Assembly: GCA_023544605.1 (NCBI GenBank)
Contig: JAMJFQ010000040.1
Location: forward strand, 1-16,415
Length of the DNA stretch: 16,415 nucleotides
Origin: ANME-2 cluster archaeon
GTDB lineage: Archaea; Halobacteriota; Methanosarcinia; Methanosarcinales; Methanocomedenaceae
Direction: 5' to 3'
Made by a program: the position numbers and the translations under genes. The notes under the pieces are model-generated. The model worked only from the letters and a program-made list of their open reading frames with translations, did no database searches and was not told where the DNA came from. Positions 7,520 through 13,457 of this stretch are shown in pieces. How positions within the stretch are numbered: position 1 is the first letter of the stretch; every line of letters begins with the position of its first letter.

Positions 7520-8587
7520 ATGGAATATGAACGTGGATCCGGTTCATTCTACAACTATCTTCCATCCGGCTGCAAATTGTGCCAGGATGGTGCAAAAATG
7601 GTACTCTTTGTAACTGGATTGTGCCATCGCGATTGTTTCTACTGCCCGGTATCTGAAGAAAAAAAGCAAAAGGATGTGACCTTTGCCAATGAAAGGCCCG
7701 TATTTTCAGATGATGACGTGCTCTGTGAGGCACGCAGCATGCAGGCTAAGGGAACGGGGATAACCGGAGGCGAACCGCTTTTGAAGCTGGAGCATGTGCT
7801 GGGTTATATCAGGTTGCTAAAAAACGCATTTGGACCAGACCACCACACACACCTCTATACTGCCAGTACCCCTTCCAGGGATGTGCTGGAACGCCTTCAC
7901 TGTGCAGGACTTGATGAGATACGGTTCCACCCTGACCATGGCACCTGGGACCGACTCGCAGGAGGCGACCTTGTCGAATCTATTGAAGAGGCAAAAAGGG
8001 TGGGTCTGGATGTGGGTATTGAGATCCCCTCTTTCGCAGGTGCGCAATATGTAGCTGATCTTGCCCTGGAACATACCATATTCCTTAACCTGAACGAACT
8101 GGAGTTCTCCGAGACCAATTCACAAGCATTGCAGCAGCACGGCTTTGTTGCCGAAAATGATGAGGGCTGCGCTGTTGCCGGGAGCAGGGATGCAGCACTG
8201 GACATTATGGACCGGTGCCCTGGTCTTGACATACATTTTTGTTCATCACGTTTCAAGGATGGGGTGCAATTGCGCATGAGGCTACTACGAACCGCTAAAA
8301 CGATAGCCAGAGAGTTTGATGAAATTACCCCCGACGGCACCTTATACTACGGAGTGATGGACGGAGATGTGCACGACATCACAGGATTGCTGGAGCACCT
8401 GAATGTGCCCACAGACCTGTATGAGTGCACCCGTGACAGGGTGGAGCTGGGTTGGTGGGTACTTGAGGACATTGCGAGTGAGGTAGGTACTAGCTTCAGG
8501 GCCTGGTATGAGGAATGTTATCCCACGTATGGACGGATGGTGGTTGAAAAGATACCTCTTGATAATGCAGGTGTTTCCAATAGTTAA
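7520..8587 (+). CDS. Radical SAM protein (COG2108-like)
   Basis: 355 residues. The radical SAM [4Fe-4S] motif is CHRDCFYC with C35, C39 and C42 (CX3CX2C), followed by the SAM-binding glycine stretch GTGITGGEPLL at 78-88. Segments such as HTHLYTAST and LDEIRFHP fit later strands of the barrel. The N-terminal GCKLCQDGAKMVLFVTGLC adds C18 and C21 ahead of the main motif. The best fit is the archaeal family annotated as related to pyruvate formate-lyase activating enzymes (COG2108); its reaction is not known to me. Further cysteines occur at CAVAGS, DRCPGLDIHFCSS, YECTRD and EECYPT, but they do not form an obvious second cluster motif. No substrate gene is adjacent: upstream is a divergent surface protein and downstream a small hypothetical, so context gives little help. 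Confidence 0.85.
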   Translation: MEYERGSGSFYNYLPSGCKLCQDGAKMVLFVTGLCHRDCFYCPVSEEKKQKDVTFANERPVFSDDDVLCEARSMQAKGTGITGGEPLLKLEHVLGYIRLLKNAFGPDHHTHLYTASTPSRDVLERLHCAGLDEIRFHPDHGTWDRLAGGDLVESIEEAKRVGLDVGIEIPSFAGAQYVADLALEHTIFLNLNELEFSETNSQALQQHGFVAENDEGCAVAGSRDAALDIMDRCPGLDIHFCSSRFKDGVQLRMRLLRTAKTIAREFDEITPDGTLYYGVMDGDVHDITGLLEHLNVPTDLYECTRDRVELGWWVLEDIASEVGTSFRAWYEECYPTYGRMVVEKIPLDNAGVSNS

Positions 8588-8697
8588 AGTAAACTTTTAT
8601 TTACCTATAAGAGAACATATTCATCCTCAATTCTAATCAGATAATTAATTACTGGTGGTTAACACTGAACCAGACAAAAGATGAAGTAAAGGATAGG

Positions 8698-8976
8698 TTG
8701 GTAAAATATTTGCGCCGGGATGAGACCAATCTGCGCAAGACCGTTCTTCGGATGTTCTTGCCCGGAGATACCTATACCACCAACGGCATCTATAATAATC
8801 TCGTACAAAATGGATTTGACGTGAACTATCGCGGCGTATCGGCAATGGTGGGATTGATGAACACCAGGCTTGGTATTTTGAGAATAGATGTGACAAGGGA
8901 GCACAACCACTATTCTTTGAAAGATGAGTTTAAAGAGATAGTGAAGGGTGTACTGGATAATTTTTCCGGACCATGA
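8698..8976 (+). CDS. Small archaeal hypothetical protein, DUF2551-like, winged-helix in appearance
   Basis: 92 residues from the only conventional start in the frame, a TTG at 8698. The pattern (LRKTVLRMFLPGDTYTTNGIYNNL, a second helix around VNYRGVSAMVGLMNTRLGIL, then REHNHYSL) looks like a winged-helix fold, and the protein resembles the short methanogen family DUF2551. The frame is open back to 8611. The preceding codons (LNQTKDEVKDRLVKYLRR) look like genuine protein, so the real start may be a noncanonical CTG at 8665 with GGTGGTT just upstream. It precedes nadX by 28 bases and may be co-transcribed. Function unknown; DNA binding is an inference from shape only. Confidence 0.7.
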   Translation: MVKYLRRDETNLRKTVLRMFLPGDTYTTNGIYNNLVQNGFDVNYRGVSAMVGLMNTRLGILRIDVTREHNHYSLKDEFKEIVKGVLDNFSGP

Positions 8977-9004
8977 GGGTCAGACTTAGGATGATGATGT
9001 TGTT

Positions 9005-9817
9005 ATGCTCAAGGTAGGAGTAGTGGGTTGTGGTGCCATTGGTTCAATTATCTGCCGTGCCCTGGATAAGGACATTGATGGTGCCCAACTGTTCGCCATT
9101 CATGAGCACCATCGTGAAAATATTGAATCACTTTATGCCGAATTGTCCAACAAACCTAAGTTAATGAAAATCAGCGAGATGGTAACGAACGTGGACCTGG
9201 TCGTAGAATCTGCTTCTGCAGTGGCCGTACACCAGGCTGCAATTCCGGCCCTGGAAAACGGCTGCGACGTGATGATAATGAGTGTCGGCGCCCTGGTTGA
9301 TAGACATCTTCTAGATAATCTTATAGACCTGGCCCGCGAACACGATAGCAGGATATACCTGCCATCAGGTGCCGTTGCCGGTATCGATGGTATCAAATCT
9401 GCAGCGGTTGCCCCCATTCGCTCAGTCACATTGACCACCACGAAACCTCCAAGGGGACTGGCCGGAGCCCCATATGTGGTGACGAACAACATTGACCTGG
9501 ACTCATTTGACCAGCCGCAGATTATTTTTGAAGGTACAGCTATCGAGGCGGTAAAAGCTTTCCCTGCCAATGTGAATGTGGCTGCATGTATCAGCCTGGC
9601 CGGTATTGGTGTTGATAGGACCAGGGTAAAGATAATGGTGGATCCTGGATCAGACCGAAACCGGCACGAGATCGAGGTAATAGGGGATTTTGGCACGTTT
9701 ACCACCAGCGTGGAGAACATCCCATTCCCGGAAAACCCACGGACGAGCTATCTTGCAGCCCTGTCAGCAGTAGCAACCCTCAAGAAGATAGCCAGCCCGC
9801 TGCAAATCGGAACATAA
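9005..9817 (+). CDS. nadX: L-aspartate dehydrogenase
   Basis: 270 residues, the usual length of NadX. The enzyme oxidises L-aspartate to iminoaspartate with NAD(P), feeding NadA-dependent quinolinate and NAD synthesis in organisms that lack the oxygen-dependent aspartate oxidase. The N-terminal dinucleotide site is VGVVGCGAIGS (G8, G10, G13). Family segments include SVGALVD, LPSGAVAGIDGIKSA, TTTKPPRGLAGAPY, FPANVNVAACISLAG and the C-terminal NPRTSYLAALSA. Archaeoglobus and Thermotoga homologues show the same layout. GGATGATG upstream is a weak ribosome site. Its stop at 9815-9817 is in the same reading frame as the following ccmA gene, with 60 bases between. Cytoplasmic. Confidence 0.9.
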   Translation: MLKVGVVGCGAIGSIICRALDKDIDGAQLFAIHEHHRENIESLYAELSNKPKLMKISEMVTNVDLVVESASAVAVHQAAIPALENGCDVMIMSVGALVDRHLLDNLIDLAREHDSRIYLPSGAVAGIDGIKSAAVAPIRSVTLTTTKPPRGLAGAPYVVTNNIDLDSFDQPQIIFEGTAIEAVKAFPANVNVAACISLAGIGVDRTRVKIMVDPGSDRNRHEIEVIGDFGTFTTSVENIPFPENPRTSYLAALSAVATLKKIASPLQIGT

Positions 9818-9877
9818 AAAAGGAATCGATACGTATTATTTTCCCAGGATACACAGTATTTACAGGAGCAATTTACC

Positions 9878-10588
9878 ATTATCTCGATAAAACATCTTTC
9901 AAAGACCTTCGGAAACCACGCGGTTCTCAATGATATCAACCTGGATATCCAGACCGGGGCTTTTCTTACTATCTTCGGTCCCAACGGTGCCGGCAAGACC
10001 ACACTTGTCAAGATAATGTCTACCTTGGTGAGCCCAACCTCAGGGACTGTCAAAGTACACGATATCGATGTCCGGGAATCGCCATTGGAAGTCAGGCGGC
10101 TTATTGGTGTTATATCCCATGAGACCTACCTGTACCAGGACCTTACTGCCAGGGAGAACCTTCAGTTCTTTGGCAGGATGTACGGTATGAATAAGGATAA
10201 ACTGGAAGCGAGGATACATGAACTGGTCGCTCAGGTAGGGTTGCAGTACCGGCTGGATGACAGGGTCGGTACCTTCAGCAGGGGTATGAAACAACGCCTG
10301 AGCATTGCCCGCGCCATACTCCATGACCCAAAGATATTGTTCCTGGATGAACCCTATACGGGCCTTGACCAGCATGCAGCTGCTACCTTCGATACCATCC
10401 TGGAAGAACTCGATGTATCAGATAAGACCCAGGTCATGGTATCACATGACCTTGAGAGGGGTATAGCACTGGCTGACCAGGTGGTCATCCTGTTCGGCGG
10501 CCGTATTGCATTCGAGACTAAAAAAGATGGTATCAAGGATATCCACGAGTTCCGCCAGACGTATGAACAGTATGTACATGAGGTGTGA
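9878..10588 (+). CDS. ccmA: Cytochrome c maturation ABC transporter ATP-binding protein, with apparent ATT start
   Basis: 236 residues counted from an ATT codon. Walker A is GPNGAGKTT (34-42), the Q-loop region reads SHETYLYQDLTARENL, the signature is FSRGMKQR (133-140), Walker B ends LDEP (D157, E158) and the H-loop histidine is H190. The histidine in place of the usual Q-loop glutamine, followed by TYLY and LTARENL, is typical of CcmA. The ccmB gene follows by three bases. The frame is open from the nadX stop but holds no ATG, GTG or TTG before 10016, which lies after Walker A, so a conventional start would destroy the enzyme. AGGAG at 9864-9868 lies nine bases before ATT, and the resulting N-terminus (M)ISIKHLSKTFG aligns well with usual family starts. 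CcmAB is thought to power heme handover during cytochrome c assembly. Confidence 0.85.
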   Translation: MISIKHLSKTFGNHAVLNDINLDIQTGAFLTIFGPNGAGKTTLVKIMSTLVSPTSGTVKVHDIDVRESPLEVRRLIGVISHETYLYQDLTARENLQFFGRMYGMNKDKLEARIHELVAQVGLQYRLDDRVGTFSRGMKQRLSIARAILHDPKILFLDEPYTGLDQHAAATFDTILEELDVSDKTQVMVSHDLERGIALADQVVILFGGRIAFETKKDGIKDIHEFRQTYEQYVHEV

Positions 10589-10591
10589 GAT

Positions 10592-11266
10592 ATGAGATCA
10601 TTCCTGTATCTGGCCTGGAAAGACCTGCTGATGGAGTTTCGGACCAAGCAGATGCTAAACAGCATGATCATCTTCTCGCTTTTGGTGATCGTGATATTCA
10701 ATTATTCTTTCTCAAATATACTCTTTAATATAGAGGTAGCTGATATTGCACCGGGCATACTGTGGATCGCCTTCACTTTTGCAGGAATGCTGGGTCTCTC
10801 CCGTTCATTTGCCAGTGAAAAAGAGGATGGATGCCTTGACGGCTTGAGACTATGTCCTGTTGACCCTGCTTCCATCTATATGGGGAAGGCGGCTTCGAAC
10901 CTGGTAATAATGTTCATGATAGAGGTCATCATCGTACCCATGTTCATGGTATTGTTCAATTTTACTGACATCAAGAGCCTGAGTGCTCTTGCTATTGTGA
11001 TCCTGCTGGGCACCCTGGGTTTCATATTGGTGGGAACCCTTTTCTCGGCATTGACCGTGAACATGAGGACACGGGAGATACTGCTCCCTGTCATCCTGTT
11101 CCCTATAATCATACCGCTTATCATGTCATCCGTACTTGCCACCCAGAAGGTATTGACAACCGGTGATATAATGGATGCAATAAATGAAATAAGGCTGCTA
11201 CTGGTATACGATGTGGTGTTCTTTATTGCTGCACAGTTAATGTTCGAGTACGTTATTGAGGATTAA
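10592..11266 (+). CDS. ccmB: Cytochrome c maturation ABC transporter permease
   Basis: 224 residues, the normal CcmB size, with about six hydrophobic helices: MIIFSLLVIVIFNYSF, GILWIAFTFAGMLGL, LVIMFMIEVIIVPMFMVL, LAIVILLGTLGFILVGTLF, ILLPVILFPIIIPLIMSSV and LLLVYDVVFFIAAQLMFEY. The cytoplasmic RSFASEKEDGCLDGLRLCPVDP after helix 2 is the conserved CcmB coupling loop. It starts three bases after ccmA with GAGGTG overlapping the ccmA end, so the two are translationally linked. ccmC, ccmE and ccmF are not in the window. The pair implies that the organism makes c-type cytochromes, as several Methanosarcinales and their methane-oxidising relatives do. Confidence 0.9.
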   Translation: MRSFLYLAWKDLLMEFRTKQMLNSMIIFSLLVIVIFNYSFSNILFNIEVADIAPGILWIAFTFAGMLGLSRSFASEKEDGCLDGLRLCPVDPASIYMGKAASNLVIMFMIEVIIVPMFMVLFNFTDIKSLSALAIVILLGTLGFILVGTLFSALTVNMRTREILLPVILFPIIIPLIMSSVLATQKVLTTGDIMDAINEIRLLLVYDVVFFIAAQLMFEYVIED

Positions 11267-11284
11267 TTTTCAAGAGCAATTACT

Positions 11285-12634
11285 ATGACCGAAAATAAGA
11301 TAGTGATAGTCGGACTGGGTGTTGGTGGTTTTTCCGCCCTCCTGGCTGCAAAGAAGACTTCCCCTGATGCCAATATTACCATTATTGAACGCAGGAACTA
11401 CGACATGTTCTCACCCTGCGGGCTGCCTTTTGTGATCGAAGGCATCATCCCTGATTTGGAGAACCTCAAGCATAAGGTACCTACCGAAAGCATGGGCGTT
11501 TTGAAACTGCTGGAGCATGAACTAAGGTCTATTGATACTGATAAAAAGAGCGTACAAGTGGTAGACCTTACAACGGGCACCGAAAAAGGAATAGAATTCG
11601 ACAATCTTATTTTAGCTATCGGGTCCGAACCGTTCATACCTCCCATCCCAGGGGCACGTGAACTGCTGGGTCATGGTGTTTATACAATAAGTTATCCTGA
11701 AGATACGGGGACAATAATAAACGCAGCAAAAGGGAAGAAACATGCCGCCGTCATGGGAGCCGGTCCGATCGGGCTTGAGGTGGCTGTGGCCCTGAAGGCC
11801 GTGGGCATGGATGTCATTGTCGTTGAGATGCTGGACTGGGCTTTCCCCAAGGCCCTGGATAAGGATATGGCAAGCGCAGTGAGCAAGACCCTAAAGACGT
11901 TGGGCATACGCTCATTGATGGGAAAAGCTGTAGAAAAAGTTATTGGCGAAGATCATATTCAATCTGTAGTAGTAGATGGCGAGACCCTGGACGTGGACCT
12001 GCTGGTTGCCGCATCAGGTGTCAGGGCCAACCTGTCCTTTGTTCAGGATGCAGGTATCGAAGTAGGTCGTTTTGGCATTACCACAGATATGGGAATGATG
12101 ACCAGTGTGAAAGGTGTCTTTGCAGTGGGCGATTGTGTAGAGGTCACCAATCCGCTAAGCCACAGGCCCTGGTCATCCCAGCTTGCCAATTCAGGGTACA
12201 GGCAAGGTGCCGTAGGAGGCACGAATGCGGCAGGCGGTTATGCCACCTATGACGGCTCATTTACCACATTCGTATCTGTTGTGGGGGACCTGGAAGTGGC
12301 AGCTACCGGGTTCAATAGTTACTTTGCAGCACTGTATGGATTTGATGTGGTCAGCGGTAAAGCGAAAGGAAAGACAAAACCCGATTGGTACCCTGGCGGC
12401 AAGGATATCAGTGTCAAGGTGCTGGTAGATTCGATCACCGGGAAACTGCTGGGCGCCCAGGCCGTGGGTACAGGAGCAGCTGCACGTATCAATGTGGTGG
12501 CAGCAGCACTCAAAGGCGGATTGACCGTGTATGACCTGGCTGAAGTGGAACTGGCATACTGCCCCGCTGTTTCAGAAACATATGATGTATTGACCAAAGC
12601 CTGCGACTTTGCGGTTCGCAAGATGAATAAATAA
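11285..12634 (+). CDS. FAD-dependent pyridine nucleotide-disulfide oxidoreductase (CoA-disulfide reductase / NADH oxidase type)
   Basis: 449 residues. FAD site GLGVGG at 10-15, ribose-binding glutamate in IIERRNY, a single redox-active cysteine C45 in SPCGLPF, a second Rossmann motif MGAGPIGLE for NAD(P)H, and the FAD-closing VFAVGDC. The C-terminal dimerisation domain is present. One cysteine instead of a CxxC pair places it with CoA-disulfide reductases, NADH peroxidases/oxidases and polysulfide reductases rather than thioredoxin reductases. It begins 18 bases after ccmB and probably shares that transcript. It is followed by a separately promoted ferredoxin and thioredoxin, so an electron link to them is conceivable but unproven. 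The ribosome site (CAAGAG) is weak. Its exact substrate (CoA-disulfide, persulfide, oxygen or another) cannot be read from the sequence. Confidence 0.85.
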   Translation: MTENKIVIVGLGVGGFSALLAAKKTSPDANITIIERRNYDMFSPCGLPFVIEGIIPDLENLKHKVPTESMGVLKLLEHELRSIDTDKKSVQVVDLTTGTEKGIEFDNLILAIGSEPFIPPIPGARELLGHGVYTISYPEDTGTIINAAKGKKHAAVMGAGPIGLEVAVALKAVGMDVIVVEMLDWAFPKALDKDMASAVSKTLKTLGIRSLMGKAVEKVIGEDHIQSVVVDGETLDVDLLVAASGVRANLSFVQDAGIEVGRFGITTDMGMMTSVKGVFAVGDCVEVTNPLSHRPWSSQLANSGYRQGAVGGTNAAGGYATYDGSFTTFVSVVGDLEVAATGFNSYFAALYGFDVVSGKAKGKTKPDWYPGGKDISVKVLVDSITGKLLGAQAVGTGAAARINVVAAALKGGLTVYDLAEVELAYCPAVSETYDVLTKACDFAVRKMNK

Positions 12635-12680
12635 GTTTTGCATAGTTTTGTATGGTTTTGCACAAAATACACAAAACTAT
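12635..12680 (+). promoter_or_regulatory. GTTTTG tandem repeats and long palindrome, probable operator
   Basis: Immediately after the oxidoreductase stop, GTTTTG occurs at 12635, 12645 and 12655, exactly one helical turn apart. Inverted copies follow as CAAAAT at 12663 and CAAAAC at 12672. ATAGTTTTGT (12642-12651) and ACAAAACTAT (12671-12680) form a perfect 10-base inverted repeat around an inner TTTTG-CA-CAAAA (12656-12667). The right arm runs into the TATA box, so a bound regulator would compete with TBP/TFB. It might instead fold as a hairpin at the 3' end of the upstream transcript. Confidence 0.6.
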
Positions 12681-12685
12681 ATATA
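12678..12685 (+). promoter_or_regulatory. TATA box of the ferredoxin-thioredoxin genes
   Basis: TATATATA lies about 35 bases before the ATG at 12717, predicting a transcript start around 12705. The archaeal ribosome site GGTGAT sits at 12708-12713. The BRE position (ACAAAAC, 12671-12677) falls inside the palindrome's right arm. Confidence 0.6.
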
Positions 12686-12716
12686 GCAATAAAGCATTTA
12701 TCGTATCGGTGATACA

Positions 12717-12899
12717 ATGGCAGTAATAATTAATGAAAATGCTTGTGATAGAGCCCCTCACTGTGGAATGATACGTCTTTGCCCTACAGGGGCAATTTCC
12801 CAGAGTGCGGGTGGATACCCTTCGGTAGACCCGGATTCATGTATTGAATGCGGTCAGTGTGTAGATGTCTGCCCTCATCAAGCAATATCCATAGTGTAG
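12717..12899 (+). CDS. Small 2[4Fe-4S]-type ferredoxin with an atypical first cysteine motif
   Basis: 60 residues. The second half has a classical CIECGQCVDVCP motif (C42, C45, C48, C52). The first half has only three cysteines with unusual spacing, CDRAPHCGMIRLCPTGAI (C10, C16, C22), instead of CxxCxxCxxxCP. One cluster is secure; the other may have a non-cysteine ligand, be a [3Fe-4S] cluster, or be absent. The gene is 16 bases upstream of a thioredoxin gene, which suggests it hands electrons to a thioredoxin or thiol system. It has its own TATA box and operator-like repeats upstream. Cytoplasmic. Confidence 0.88.
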   Translation: MAVIINENACDRAPHCGMIRLCPTGAISQSAGGYPSVDPDSCIECGQCVDVCPHQAISIV

Positions 12900-12915
12900 T
12901 TAAGGAGAACTATAA

Positions 12916-13311
12916 ATGGATGAGTTAGAAGAGATACGAAAAAGGAAATTAAAGGAGTTGGAAGAGAGCTTGAACAAATCCCCATTACCCGATGTGCCGA
13001 TAGAACTTACCGACCAGGATATGGATAAAGCCTTAAGTGATTATCCGAAACTGGTTATTGACTGCTGGGCAGTGTGGTGCGGTCCTTGCAGGATGGTCGC
13101 ACCGACCATTGAGGCCCTTGCAAAAGAAAAAGCTGGAGATATTGTATTCGGTAAACTGGATATCGATAATAACCCCCAAACTGCGATGAAATATGCTATC
13201 ACGGCTGTACCAACCATGCTCGTCTTCAAGGACGGACAACCGGCAGGACGAGTTTTAGGGGCACTTCCTAAACAGCAATTAGAGATAAAGATAGCTGAAT
13301 TACTGAAGTAG
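12916..13311 (+). CDS. Thioredoxin with an N-terminal helical extension
   Basis: 131 residues. Residues about 40-131 form a thioredoxin domain with active site WCGPC (C55, C58), the following helix RMVAPTIEALAKEK, KLDIDNNPQTAMKYAI, and the cis-proline loop TAVPTMLVFKDGQP. The first 22 residues are a highly charged helix (MDELEEIRKRKLKELEESLN) that may form a coiled coil, followed by a proline-rich link. An extra cysteine, C50, replaces the usual aromatic in the VDFWA segment (here IDCWAVWCGPC). A good AAGGAG ribosome site lies upstream. It is co-transcribed with the small ferredoxin, and a poly-T tract follows its stop. It likely reduces protein disulfides in the cytoplasm. Confidence 0.93.
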   Translation: MDELEEIRKRKLKELEESLNKSPLPDVPIELTDQDMDKALSDYPKLVIDCWAVWCGPCRMVAPTIEALAKEKAGDIVFGKLDIDNNPQTAMKYAITAVPTMLVFKDGQPAGRVLGALPKQQLEIKIAELLK

Positions 13312-13320
13312 TTCAAATTC

Positions 13321-13357
13321 GTCTTTTCTCTTTTTCTCTTTTTTGGTTTCATTTTTA
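13321..13357 (+). terminator. Poly-T transcription terminator after the thioredoxin gene
   Basis: Several T-runs (up to six) in a pyrimidine-rich stretch begin ten bases after the thioredoxin stop, as expected for archaeal intrinsic termination. No strong hairpin precedes them. Confidence 0.6.
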
Positions 13358-13457
13358 TAAAAAACACCATATTCTGTGAACACTTAATGTAAAATAGTTA
13401 AAAGTGGTCGTACTTGTCAACGTGTAATTTAAGTACTAATATAAAATATTACTAGCT

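Noticed and set aside
10016..10588. Conventional ATG start for the ABC ATPase at 10016
   Set aside because: It would remove Walker A and the first 46 residues, although these are intact and in frame upstream.
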